DNA of 64,000 bases, taken from the NCBI GenBank assembly GCA_016790705.1, contig JAEUOT010000058.1, positions 124,001 through 188,000 of the forward strand, in the 5' to 3' direction. Source of the stretch: Hydrogenophaga sp. (lineage in GTDB: Bacteria; Pseudomonadota; Gammaproteobacteria; Burkholderiales; Burkholderiaceae_C). The notes under the pieces were generated by a model. That model did no database searches, had not been told where the DNA came from, and saw only the letters and a program-made list of their open reading frames with translations. The position numbers and the translations under genes are program-made. Numbering within the stretch: the first letter of the stretch is position 1; each line of letters opens with the position of its first letter. Below are positions 53,457 through 62,090 of the stretch, piece by piece.

Positions 53457-54797
53457 TCAGGCCTGTTCGACGGCGCGGGCGTTGCCTTGCGCCAGGGCGC
53501 GGAAGCCGGGGCCGATGCGGGCGTCGTCCGCGACCGTAGCCCAGAAGCGCAGCGCCAGCGCGCGGGCGCGCGGCCAGACCGCCAGGGTGTGCACCGTGGG
53601 CCGCGGCGGCTGGGCCGCAAAGTCGCGCGGCACCACTTCACCGGCCACCGGCGCATAGAGCATGGGCAGCATGTCGTAGGCCGGCGCCAGGCGCCAGCGG
53701 TGCTCGCGCAGCAGCAGCGACAGGTTGCCGTGGTGGCGGTCGGTGTTGGCGATCAGGGCGCCGAAGGCGTCGAGCAGGCAGATGGTCTGGACATCGTCCG
53801 GGCTCAGGCGCTCGGGGCCGGCCCGGTCGGAGCGACTGGCGGTGTCTACCCAGTTGGTGCCCTGGCCGATGTACTGCCGGTCGTAGACCTCCAGCGACAC
53901 CATGCCGACGCGGCCGCCCTGCTGCGTGCGGTCGAAGCGGCGGCTTTCCAGGAACACGCGGCCCTGCGCCTCCACGGTGTCGGTCGGGGCGGCGTCGATG
54001 CCGGCCTCGGCAAGCGTCTGCAGCGCCAGGGCCTCGCACCGCAGCAGGTCGCGCCAGCGCTGGCTGGCCGCGCTGTCGTCGGCGGGTGAAAACTTCACCA
54101 GCACGGCGTGACCGTCGCGGACGGCGCTGAACTTCGGCTGTTCGCCGCCCGCGCTCGATCCGGCGGCGGACTGGCCCAGCGCCATCGCCGCCAGCGCCGG
54201 GTACTGGGCCTCCGGGTCGGTCACCACCGGGGCCGCGCTGCGCTGGGACACCGGCAGGCCAAGGTAGCGGTCGAAGGCAGCGGCACCGACGATCAGGTTG
54301 CCCGGCAGGTCTTCGCCGGCCTGCACCAGCGCCTTGAGGATGTGGTCGTCGTTCCAGTGCGTGAGGTTGGCGGGCAGTTGCAGGGCAGGGTGTGCGCCGG
54401 CAAAGCCGCGGCCCAGAAAGCCCTGCGGCCGCATGTCGTAGAGGAACCAGGGCAGGCTGTCGTGGAAGGCGCTGCTGCCGTGGGCCTTGTCGGCCTCATC
54501 CATCCAGAAGCCGCCGCCGGCCAGCGGGTAGAGCGTGCCGAAGGGGCGCAGCGGGCCGTCGGGCGTGACCTCGTGGATCGGCACCTGGCGGCCGACGCCG
54601 TCCACCTCGCGGGGCAGCAGGTAGCGCCGCGCCCGCGCCGCGCCGACGGCCACCACCTCGCCGCTGGCCAGCAGTGGCGCCAGCAGCCGCGAGACGCTGG
54701 GCTGACTCAGTTGCAGGGCGGCTTGCAGTTGGGCGCCGGTGGCGTGGCCGCCGAGGCGGCGCAGCAGCGTGGGAAGATCGGGCGGGGTGGGAGGCAT
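53457..54797 (-). CDS. HipH/YjjJ-like HipA-domain serine/threonine kinase
   Basis: A 446-residue protein like E. coli YjjJ (HipH, about 443 residues), a HipA-type kinase without a separate HipB. An N-terminal winged-HTH (residues about 1-60, TGAQLQAALQLSQPSVSRLLAPL) replaces the antitoxin. The HipA part has GGEQPKFSA (P-loop-like, 218-225), VKFSP with the ATP Lys235, Glu255, NTDRHHGNLSL (351-361, catalytic Asp) and AYDMLPM (Asp375). Overexpressed YjjJ can stop growth. Nested palindromes lie just upstream, so it may regulate itself. Confidence 0.88.
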   Translation of the reverse strand: MPPTPPDLPTLLRRLGGHATGAQLQAALQLSQPSVSRLLAPLLASGEVVAVGAARARRYLLPREVDGVGRQVPIHEVTPDGPLRPFGTLYPLAGGGFWMDEADKAHGSSAFHDSLPWFLYDMRPQGFLGRGFAGAHPALQLPANLTHWNDDHILKALVQAGEDLPGNLIVGAAAFDRYLGLPVSQRSAAPVVTDPEAQYPALAAMALGQSAAGSSAGGEQPKFSAVRDGHAVLVKFSPADDSAASQRWRDLLRCEALALQTLAEAGIDAAPTDTVEAQGRVFLESRRFDRTQQGGRVGMVSLEVYDRQYIGQGTNWVDTASRSDRAGPERLSPDDVQTICLLDAFGALIANTDRHHGNLSLLLREHRWRLAPAYDMLPMLYAPVAGEVVPRDFAAQPPRPTVHTLAVWPRARALALRFWATVADDARIGPGFRALAQGNARAVEQA

Positions 54798-54809
54798 GAA
54801 TGAATTATT

Positions 54810-54844
54810 GAATAGATAATTAAATTGAATTATCCGATCTATTC
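54810..54844. promoter_or_regulatory. Nested palindromes in the hipH-like promoter
   Basis: GAATAGAT (54810-54817) pairs with ATCTATTC (54837-54844), and inside them GATAATT (54815-54821) pairs with AATTATC (54828-54834) around AAATTG. It is an AT-rich block in GC-rich surroundings, starting 13 bases upstream of the hipH-like ATG (54797, minus). The site likely binds the protein's own N-terminal HTH. Confidence 0.6.
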
Positions 54845-54906
54845 GTTGAAATTCAATGCCTTGTACGAGATTTTCCCCGTGTGATGGCTCAGACGGTGAA
54901 TGGATA

Positions 54907-55851
54907 TCAAAGGCTGGTGTGGCCCCAGCCGGTGGCGGCGACCAGCCGCTCCAGTGCGAAGCCGCCGAGCACCGAATTGCCTTTGGCGTCGAGTTCGGGC
55001 GACCAGACCGCGACCGTGCCGACCTCGGGCACGACCGCCACGATGCCGCCGCCGACGCCGGTCTTGACCGGCAGGCCGATGCGGTAGGCGAAGTCGCCCG
55101 CCGCGTCGTAGGCGCCGCAGGTCAGCAGCAGGGCGTTGACGCGCCGGGTCTCTTCCGGGCTGAGGAACTGCTCGTCGGGTTGCCCGGTGCGGCTGAGGTC
55201 GCGGCCGTTGTTGGCCAGGAACAGCGTGGCCTGGGCGAGCTGGGCGCAGCTCATCTCGGTGGCGCACTGGCGGCAGTAGTTGTCGAGCACGGTCTCCGGA
55301 TCGTTGCGGAAGTTGCCGTGGCTTTTCATGAAATACGCCATCGCCATGTTGCGGTGCGCGGTCTCGCGCTCGCTGCGCGCCACGCGCGGGTTCCAGTGCA
55401 GCTCGGGCTCGTCGGCCAGCCGCCGCAGCGCGCCCAGCAGGGCGTAGTCGAGGTGGGCGTAGCGGGTGGTCAGGATGTCGGTGATGACGAGCGCGCCGGC
55501 GTTGATGAACGGGTTGCGCGGCACGCCGTTCTCGGTTTCGAGCTGCACGATGGAGTTGAAGGCCGCGCCCGAGGGCTCGCGGCCCACCCGCTTCCAGAGT
55601 GCGTCACCCTCCAGCTTGAGCGCCAGAACGAAGGTGAACAGCTTGGTGATGCTTTGCAGCGAGAACGGGGTGTGGGCGCTGCCGACGCTGTGGGTCTGGC
55701 CGTCGACGGTGGCGATCGCCATGCCGAACTGGTGAGGGTTCACTTCGGCGAGCGCCGGGATGTAGTCGGCCACGCGGCCTTGGCCGAACAGGGTCTGGGC
55801 GTCGTGGTGAATTCGCGTCAGCAGCGCCGGCAACTCGGTGTGGTTTTGCAT
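54907..55851 (-). CDS. glsA: Glutaminase
   Basis: Hydrolyses glutamine to glutamate and ammonia. The 314-residue serine-dependent beta-lactamase-fold protein has the Ser67-xx-Lys70 pair in FSLQSITKLF, NPFINAGALV, Tyr/Asn in NYCRQCATEMSC, TCGAYDAAGDFAYRIGLPVKTGVGGGI with the conserved Tyr and Gly loop. ATG 55851 (MQNHTELP) is the normal family start; the open frame extends back to 56196. Confidence 0.95.
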   Translation of the reverse strand: MQNHTELPALLTRIHHDAQTLFGQGRVADYIPALAEVNPHQFGMAIATVDGQTHSVGSAHTPFSLQSITKLFTFVLALKLEGDALWKRVGREPSGAAFNSIVQLETENGVPRNPFINAGALVITDILTTRYAHLDYALLGALRRLADEPELHWNPRVARSERETAHRNMAMAYFMKSHGNFRNDPETVLDNYCRQCATEMSCAQLAQATLFLANNGRDLSRTGQPDEQFLSPEETRRVNALLLTCGAYDAAGDFAYRIGLPVKTGVGGGIVAVVPEVGTVAVWSPELDAKGNSVLGGFALERLVAATGWGHTSL

Positions 55852-55987
55852 GGTGGGCGCGGATTCTAGGCGCGAATAGCCGACAAGGGGCGTACGGGAG
55901 GGTGTCAGCGGCAGGCGGTTTCCGATATCGTTGCGAGGTAGGTGCAAACGAATGTAAGCAGGCTGCCGCAGAGGACGCGAGGGACAT

Positions 55988-56359
55988 ATGACCAAGGACA
56001 ACCCGGACACCTTCGTGATGGAGGACCAGACCGAGTGGGAAGCCACGCAGGTCGACGATGTGTTCCTGCCGTCGGTGCAGGTGCTGGTCCGGTGGAGCGA
56101 TGTCGAGTCGGCGGTGGCGCGCGGGGCGATCGTGCCGACCGAGGCCCACGGTCTGTGGGCGAGTTGGGCGGCACCGGGCAGCCCGATGCGGCGCATGGCC
56201 CAGCTCGTCGAACAACCCTACCAGTCCACGCAGCCGGAAGACTCCCAGATGGACGATCTGCCGCACTTCCAGGCCCAGGGCGGCGGGATGAAGTCGGTGA
56301 TGATGTTGCTGCTGGGCGCTGCCGTCGGGGCCGCGCTGATGTTCGTCCTCAAGGGCTGA
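55988..56359 (+). CDS. Hypothetical protein with C-terminal membrane helix
   Basis: A 123-residue protein: acidic N-terminal part (MTKDNPDTFVMEDQTEWEATQVDDVFLPSVQVLVRWSDVESAV) and one C-terminal membrane helix (SVMMLLLGAAVGAALMFVLKG). Likely a tail-anchored inner-membrane protein. No family recognised. It lies in the divergent gap to glsA. Confidence 0.7.
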   Translation: MTKDNPDTFVMEDQTEWEATQVDDVFLPSVQVLVRWSDVESAVARGAIVPTEAHGLWASWAAPGSPMRRMAQLVEQPYQSTQPEDSQMDDLPHFQAQGGGMKSVMMLLLGAAVGAALMFVLKG

Positions 56360-56376
56360 GCGCCCGCCAGCCGGGC

Positions 56377-58188
56377 TCAGTCGGCCTGAGTGTCCCAGCC
56401 CCGGGCGGGACCGTGCTGGCGCTGGCGCGCCAGATCGTCCTGCATCTGCCGCTCGAATTCCTCGCGTGCCTCGCGCATGCGCTTGATGAGGTCGTCGCGG
56501 TCGTCTTCATGACGCGCCAGTTGCGCCTGTTTGACCGCGCCCTCGGCGTGGCGGCGGAAATCGTCGGCGATCTGCCGGGCGTGGAAACGGTCGAAGCCCA
56601 GCAGCTCCAGCGTCGCGCGGGCACTGCGCAGCGAACTCTCCAGCACCTCGCGCTGGACATGGTGCACATGCGCATCGACCAGATCCATTTCATGCACCGC
56701 GTCGAAGGCGCGCGCGAGGATTGGCAGCCCGGGATGGCTTTCGTGCAGCTCATGGGCCAGGCGCGTGGCCTGCGCGGCGTCGTCGATGGCGATCACGAAG
56801 GCACGCGCCGTGCCGACGCCTGCGGCGTGCAGCAGGTCGGGCTGGGTGGCGTCGCCGAAATGCACCTTGAAGCCGAAGCGGCGCGCCGAGTCGACGGTGT
56901 CGGCGTCGTGGTCTATCACGGTCGGCTTGATGCCCGCGCTCAGCAGCGTGCGGGCGACGATCTGGCCGTAGCGGCCGAAGCCGGCCAGCAGCACCGGCGC
57001 ATCGGCCTCCTCGATGGTGTCGGCCGGCCGGTTGTCGGTTTCGGGGCAGGTCCAGCGGTCGAAGGCGATCAGCAGCAGCGGCGTCGTCACCATCGACAGC
57101 GCCGCAATCAGCGTCAGCAGGTCGGCGGTGTCGGCGGGCAGCACCGATGAGGCCTTGGCCGCGGCCAGCACGACGAAGGCGAATTCGCCCACCTGCGACA
57201 GCAGGATCGCCAGCAGCGCGCGTTGTTGCCCTGCCAGCTTGACCAGCGGTCCGAGCAGCCACAGCCCCAGCGCCTTGAGCCCCACCACCAGCAGCAGGCC
57301 GACGATCACCTGCACCGGCGCGGTCAGCACCAGGCCCAGTTGCATGCTCATGCCGACCGCGATGAAGAACAGGCCCAGCAACAGGCCCTTGAACGGCAGG
57401 ATGTCGTTTTCCAGCGCGTGGCGGTATTCCGAACTGGCCAGCAGCACACCGGCCAGGAAGGCGCCCAGGCCCATCGACAGGCCGACGTAGTCCATCAGCG
57501 CCGCCACGCCCAGCACCAGCAGCAGCGCGAAGCCGGTGAACAGTTCACGGACATTGATGCGCGCGACAAAACGCATCGCGGGGTAGGCGACGAAGCGGCC
57601 GAACACGATCACGCCCGCGATCGCCGCGGCCTGCAGCAGCGGCCCGCCGTGGGCCGCGCCGTGGCTGGCCTCGGGTGCGGGCGGCGCGGCGGTGCCCAGC
57701 ACGGCCGCCAGCGCCAGCAGCGGAATCGCCGCGATGTCCTGGAACAGCAGCATCGCAAAGCCGGTCTGGCCGACCGGGCGCGGCATCAGGTTGCGCTCCT
57801 GCAGGATGGCGACGGCGATGGCAGTGGACGACAGCGCCAGCGCCAGCGCCGCGACCAGCGAGGCCTGCCAGGACCAGCCCATGAGCAGGCCGACCGGCAT
57901 CAGCAGCGCGGCGCAGACCAGCATCTGCAGCGCGCCGCCGCCGAAGACGATGCGCCGCATGGCCCAGAGGCGTTGCGGTTCGAGTTCGAGCCCGATCACG
58001 AACAGCATCAGCACCACGCCGAGCTCGGAGACATGCAGGATCGCGGTCGGGTCGCTGACCAGTCCGAAGCCGACCGGGCCGATCACCATGCCGGCCACCA
58101 GGTAGCCCAGCACCGAACCCAGCCCGGCGCGCACCGCCAGCGGCACGAAGACCAGTGCGGCCAGTAGGAACAGGATCGCCTGTGTCAT
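56377..58188 (-). CDS. kefC: Glutathione-regulated K+ efflux protein KefC/KefB-like
   Basis: A 603-residue K+/H+ antiporter of the CPA2 family: twelve or so membrane helices (residues about 5-390, with GLELEPQRLWAMRR and the QDIAAIPLLAL segment holding the Asp), then a cytosolic RCK/TrkA-N domain (VLLAGFGRYGQIVARTLLSAGIKPTVIDHD, GDATQPDLLHAAG) and a charged C terminus. KefF, encoded just upstream, is its usual activator. The system protects against electrophiles such as methylglyoxal by acidifying the cytoplasm. Confidence 0.92.
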   Translation of the reverse strand: MTQAILFLLAALVFVPLAVRAGLGSVLGYLVAGMVIGPVGFGLVSDPTAILHVSELGVVLMLFVIGLELEPQRLWAMRRIVFGGGALQMLVCAALLMPVGLLMGWSWQASLVAALALALSSTAIAVAILQERNLMPRPVGQTGFAMLLFQDIAAIPLLALAAVLGTAAPPAPEASHGAAHGGPLLQAAAIAGVIVFGRFVAYPAMRFVARINVRELFTGFALLLVLGVAALMDYVGLSMGLGAFLAGVLLASSEYRHALENDILPFKGLLLGLFFIAVGMSMQLGLVLTAPVQVIVGLLLVVGLKALGLWLLGPLVKLAGQQRALLAILLSQVGEFAFVVLAAAKASSVLPADTADLLTLIAALSMVTTPLLLIAFDRWTCPETDNRPADTIEEADAPVLLAGFGRYGQIVARTLLSAGIKPTVIDHDADTVDSARRFGFKVHFGDATQPDLLHAAGVGTARAFVIAIDDAAQATRLAHELHESHPGLPILARAFDAVHEMDLVDAHVHHVQREVLESSLRSARATLELLGFDRFHARQIADDFRRHAEGAVKQAQLARHEDDRDDLIKRMREAREEFERQMQDDLARQRQHGPARGWDTQAD

Positions 58189-58745
58189 GCAGCACCGCCT
58201 TGTCCGCCCGGCAGGCCGGCCAGGGCCTGGGCGTAGCGTTGCAGCAGTGCGCCGCAATGGGCGCTGACCTCGGCGTGGGAGTTGGCGTGGCCGCCGTGCA
58301 CGACAAAGGGCTCCAGCCAGTGCATGCCGCAGAAGCGGGCAGTGTGTTCGACGGGGGGGACGAAGTCGGTGAACGGGCGGCCGTGCGAGCCACCCGGTGT
58401 GTAGTCACCGAGCTGTCCGCCCGCGCTGGTGACCCACCAAGCGGTCTTGCCCCTCAAGGCGTCGCCGCCCGGTCCGTAGGCCCAGCCGTAGGCGAGCACC
58501 TGTTCGAACCAGTGCTTCATCAGCGAGGGCACGCTGTACCAGTAGACCGGCGAGAGCCAGACCACGAGGTCCGCGGCCTGCAGCGCGGCGCGTTCGGCGA
58601 CGATGTCGATGTCGAAGTCGGGGTAGAGGTCGTAGAGCGCTCGGACGGTGGTGTCCGGCTGGGAGTCGAATGTGCGGCGCAGGGCCTGGGTGACCAGGGA
58701 GGCGCTGGCGCGGGGATGGGCGTGGACGACCAGGGTGTTGGGCAT
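58185..58745 (-). CDS. kefF: KefF/KefG-like NAD(P)H oxidoreductase
   Basis: A 186-residue flavodoxin-like quinone oxidoreductase (VHAHPRASASLVTQALRRTF, the FMN-binding WLSPVYWYSVPSLMKHWFEQVLAYGWAYG, and TSAGGQLGDYTPGG). In E. coli KefF/KefG bind and activate KefC/KefB. It overlaps the kefC-like gene by 4 bases (ATGA), which ties the two products together. Confidence 0.9.
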   Translation of the reverse strand: MPNTLVVHAHPRASASLVTQALRRTFDSQPDTTVRALYDLYPDFDIDIVAERAALQAADLVVWLSPVYWYSVPSLMKHWFEQVLAYGWAYGPGGDALRGKTAWWVTSAGGQLGDYTPGGSHGRPFTDFVPPVEHTARFCGMHWLEPFVVHGGHANSHAEVSAHCGALLQRYAQALAGLPGGQGGAA

Positions 58746-58752
58746 GGGGCGG

Positions 58753-59358
58753 TCACTGCCCGAAGCGGGGGCCGTTTTGCAGGAAGGCGATTTCTTCCGG
58801 GGTGCTGGCGCGACCGAGCACGGCGTTGCGATGGGGGAAGCGGCCGAAGCGCTGGATGATGTCGCCGTGTTCGTGCGCGGCGCGCAGATTGCCCTGCAGC
58901 TTCTGCTGGAGTTCGGCCGGGCTCTGGCGCACCAGCGCCTCGAACTTGAGCAGGCATTCGTCCTGCAGGGCGGCGCTCTCCGCGTGCATCAGCGGCATGT
59001 AGAAAAACACCCGGCCGACGGTTGGCAGCTCGGCATCCTGCTCCAGCGCCAGGCTCTGAAGCACGATCCGCTGCGCCCGGCCGTCACCGGCAAAGGCGCG
59101 CGCCTGGCCGCGGTGGACATTGCGCGTGAACTGGTCGAGCAGGATCACCAGCGCCAGCCGGTCAAGCGGCGTCCGCTCCCAGTCCCCGAGTTCACCGTCG
59201 ATCGCGCGCTCGACCAGCGTGCCGAAGCGCTGCCGAATCCGGGCGTCCAGCTCAGGACCGCCGCCGAACCAGAGCGCGCCGCGGTCGTCCGAGGGCCAGC
59301 CCAGTTGCAGGCCGTCGCCCAGCCAGAAGTCGAGAACATCGTGAGGTTCGGGTTGCAT
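58753..59358 (-). CDS. DUF924 family protein
   Basis: A 201-residue helical protein of the DUF924 family: DVLDFWLGDGLQLGWPSDDR, WFGGGPELDARIRQRFG, LALVILLDQFTRNVHRG, FFYMPLMHAES and FGRFPHRNAVLGR. Structures of the family resemble TPR-like folds, but no function is known. It is 7 bases upstream of kefF, so the three genes form one operon. Confidence 0.92.
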   Translation of the reverse strand: MQPEPHDVLDFWLGDGLQLGWPSDDRGALWFGGGPELDARIRQRFGTLVERAIDGELGDWERTPLDRLALVILLDQFTRNVHRGQARAFAGDGRAQRIVLQSLALEQDAELPTVGRVFFYMPLMHAESAALQDECLLKFEALVRQSPAELQQKLQGNLRAAHEHGDIIQRFGRFPHRNAVLGRASTPEEIAFLQNGPRFGQ

Positions 59359-59490
59359 TCGGGTAAACCAGGGCCTTTCGGTTACGAATCGCTACGACAT
59401 TGACGCAGCGTGGGGTGCAGGTTAACGGCAAACGGCCTGTAATTCACTCACCGGGTCCGGTTCCGGGCCCGCAACATGGAGAACCTCACG

Positions 59491-59925
59491 ATGAACACCC
59501 TGACCTCTCGCCTGCAACGCTCTTCCGCCTGGGGCCGCGGCCTGCTGGCCATGGGCCTGGTGGCCGGTGCCTGGGCCCTGTCTGCGGGACAGGCGCAGGC
59601 CCGTGACGATGTTTACTGGTCGGTCGGCGTGGCCGGCCCCGGCGTGTCGATCGGTGCGTCGAACGCGCCGGCGGTGGTCTACCACCGTCCGCCAGCCTAT
59701 TACGTCGATCCGCGCCCGGTGGTGGTCGCGCCGCCGGTGGTGTACGCGCCGCCTGTGGTCTATTCGCCGCCGGTGGTGGTGCCTGCCCGTCCGGTGGTGA
59801 TCGGTGCCTACGGACCCGGCTACTGGCGCGACGACTACCGGGGCCGCCGGCACTGGCACAGGCACCACGACCACCGCCGTGACTGGGACGACGACGACGA
59901 CCGCCGGCCCGGGCGCATCCGCTAA
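59491..59925 (+). CDS. Secreted Pro/Val/Tyr-rich protein
   Basis: A 144-residue protein with a signal peptide (SSAWGRGLLAMGLVAGAWALSAGQAQA). The mature part starts with a small segment (RDDVYWSVGVAGPGVSIGASNAP), then a repeat-like stretch of PPVV/PPxY units and a basic-acidic C terminus (HWHRHHDHRRDWDDDDDRR). Such proteins are common in Burkholderiales and of unknown function. ATG 59491 follows GGAGAA; ATG 59476 is in frame. Confidence 0.75.
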   Translation: MNTLTSRLQRSSAWGRGLLAMGLVAGAWALSAGQAQARDDVYWSVGVAGPGVSIGASNAPAVVYHRPPAYYVDPRPVVVAPPVVYAPPVVYSPPVVVPARPVVIGAYGPGYWRDDYRGRRHWHRHHDHRRDWDDDDDRRPGRIR

Positions 59926-60872
59926 ACCGGCGCACGCCCGCGTGCAATGCGGGCGGCAATGCGGGCCGCCACCCGGGCGGTCCGTCCGTCCGGGTCGAGC
60001 GACGGGTTGAGTTCGGCGATGTCGGCGGCCAGCAGCTTTCCGCTCGCCAGCACCCGGTCCGCGACCGCCTCGACCAGCGACAGTGGCAGGCCCAGCGTCG
60101 ACGGGGCCGACACCCCCGGTGCCAGCGGCACCGGCAGCACATCCAGACACACAGTGAAGTACACGCCGTCGCAGGCCTGTAGCGCCGCGTCGAGTGCGTC
60201 GCAGGCCTGCGCCTGCTGATCCGGCGTCTGCAGGTTTTCATCCAGCCAGTAGCGCACGCCCAGCGCGTCGGCACGGTCGAACAGGGCGCGGGTGTTGGCG
60301 AAGCGGCTGATGCCCAGCACGTGGTACTCGAACGGGCGGCCATGGACCGCGCACCAGTCGGCGATCTGGCGGAAGGGCGTTCCCGAGTTGCCGCGCGACG
60401 CCTGGCGCAGGTCGAAGTGGGCGTCGAGGTTGACGATCAGCGGGTTCTTCAGATCGGGCCGCGCACGCATCAGCCCCTGGAAGCTGCCCCAGGCGACCTC
60501 GTGGCCGCCGCCGAGCACCAGCGGCCGGCAACCCTGAGCCATCACCGATGCGACGCGTTGCGCCAGCGCTTCCTGCGCCTGTTCCAAGGCGTCGTCGGTG
60601 GGGGCACCGGGGCAGGCCACGTCGCCTGCGTCCCACAGCGCGGGCTCGCCGAGCACCGGCAGGTTCGCGAGCGCGCCGCGCAGCGCGGCCGGGCCCTGCG
60701 CCGCGCCCGGTCGGCCACCGTTGCGGCGCACACCTTCGTCGACAGCGAAGCCGATCAGGGCCACACCGTCGCGCGAGTGCTGGTCGAAGGCCTGCACCTG
60801 CTGGTGCCAGCGCCGGGTGTCACCGGTCTCCTCGACATCGACGCGGCCTTGCCAGACAAAGGGTGCATTCAT
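59922..60872 (-). CDS. hutG: Formimidoylglutamase HutG with a substituted metal ligand
   Basis: HutG splits N-formimidoyl-glutamate to glutamate and formamide, the last step of this histidine route. The 316-residue ureohydrolase has [10 protein letters not shown] and [11 protein letters not shown] (two metal sites) but, where the family has T-I-D-L-D-V-L-P, it reads TVCLDVLP: the first Asp of the D-x-D metal pair is Cys (codon TGT, at about 60150). That may weaken or change metal binding, or be a sequence error. It overlaps hutI by 4 bases and ends the operon. Confidence 0.9.
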   Translation of the reverse strand: MNAPFVWQGRVDVEETGDTRRWHQQVQAFDQHSRDGVALIGFAVDEGVRRNGGRPGAAQGPAALRGALANLPVLGEPALWDAGDVACPGAPTDDALEQAQEALAQRVASVMAQGCRPLVLGGGHEVAWGSFQGLMRARPDLKNPLIVNLDAHFDLRQASRGNSGTPFRQIADWCAVHGRPFEYHVLGISRFANTRALFDRADALGVRYWLDENLQTPDQQAQACDALDAALQACDGVYFTVCLDVLPVPLAPGVSAPSTLGLPLSLVEAVADRVLASGKLLAADIAELNPSLDPDGRTARVAARIAARIARGRAPV

Positions 60873-62083
60873 GCGCGCTCCTGTCCTCCCGCCACGACGC
60901 GGCGGCAGGGGTTGTGGCCGAACCAGTAGGCCAGCTCGTTCGGGTGGTCGAGATCCCAGGCGACGAAGTCGGCGCGTTGACCGGCGGCGAGCTGCCCGCG
61001 GTCGCGCAGGCCCAGCGCCCGCGCGGCGTGGACCGTGATGCCGCGCACGGCTTCGAGTGGTGTGAGGCGGAAGAAGGTGCAGGCCATGTGGGCCGCGAGC
61101 AGCAGCGACAGGCCGGGCGCCGTGCCGGGGTTGTGGTCGGTCGAGACCGCCATCGGCACGCCGGCTTCGCGCAGCGCCGCGATGGGCGGCAGTCGGGTTT
61201 CGCGCAGCATGTAGAAGGCACCCGGCAGCAGCACGGCCACGGTGCCGGCGGCCTTCATCGCGGCGATGCCTTCGGCGCTCAGGTGTTCGAGGTGGTCACA
61301 CGAGAGCGCGCCGAACGAGGCGGCGAGCGCGGCACCGCCCTGATCGGAGAGCTGTTCGGCGTGCAGCTTGACCGGCAGGCCCAGCACCTTCGCCGCTTCG
61401 AACACGCGCCGCGTCTGGGCGGGCGTGAAACCGATGTTCTCGCAGAAGGCATCGACCGCGTCGACCAGGCCCTGTGCGTGCAGCGCCGGCAGCCACTCGC
61501 AGACAGCCGCGATGTAGTCGTCGGGCCGGCCGTCGAACTCGGGCGGCAGCGCGTGGGCGCCGAGGAAGGTGGTGCGCACGTCGACCTGGCGGTCGGAGCC
61601 GATCTGGCGCGCGACGCGCAGGCAGCGCGCCTCGGCCTCCATCGACAGGCCGTAGCCGGACTTGATCTCCAGCGTGGTGACCCCTTCGTCCATCAGGGCC
61701 TGCGCACGCCGCGCGGCCAGGGTGAACAGCTCGGTCTCGCTGGCGGCACGCGTGGCCGCGACGGTCGAGCGGATACCGCCGCCGGCGCGTGCGATGGCTT
61801 CGTAGCTCGCGCCGTTGAGCCGCATCTCGGCCTCGGCCGCGCGTTGGCCGCCGTAGACCAGGTGGGTGTGGCAGTCGATCAGGCCCGGCGTGACCAGCAG
61901 GCCGCCGAGGTCCACCGACGCCGCTTCGCAGGCCGAAGGTGGCCGCTCGCGCAGCGGCCCGGCCCAGACGAGGCGCTCGCCCTCGGTGAGCAGCGCGCCG
62001 TCGTCGATCAGGCCCCAGCCGTCGTCCGCGCCGCCGACCAGCGTCGCCAGTCGCGCGTGGTGCCAGAGCGTGCGCGTGGCCAT
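60869..62083 (-). CDS. hutI: Imidazolonepropionase HutI
   Basis: HutI opens the imidazolone ring to give N-formimidoyl-glutamate. The 404-residue amidohydrolase has [15 protein letters not shown] (metal His pair), [30 protein letters not shown] (metal His) and ALATDHNPG-type [13 protein letters not shown] with the metal Asp. It follows hutH by 7 bases and overlaps hutG. Confidence 0.96.
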   Translation of the reverse strand: MATRTLWHHARLATLVGGADDGWGLIDDGALLTEGERLVWAGPLRERPPSACEAASVDLGGLLVTPGLIDCHTHLVYGGQRAAEAEMRLNGASYEAIARAGGGIRSTVAATRAASETELFTLAARRAQALMDEGVTTLEIKSGYGLSMEAEARCLRVARQIGSDRQVDVRTTFLGAHALPPEFDGRPDDYIAAVCEWLPALHAQGLVDAVDAFCENIGFTPAQTRRVFEAAKVLGLPVKLHAEQLSDQGGAALAASFGALSCDHLEHLSAEGIAAMKAAGTVAVLLPGAFYMLRETRLPPIAALREAGVPMAVSTDHNPGTAPGLSLLLAAHMACTFFRLTPLEAVRGITVHAARALGLRDRGQLAAGQRADFVAWDLDHPNELAYWFGHNPCRRVVAGGQERA

Positions 62084-62090
62084 GGCGACC

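Noticed and set aside
53457-54797. Classical hipBA toxin-antitoxin pair
   Set aside because: No hipB gene precedes it; the HTH is inside the protein, as in YjjJ/HipH.
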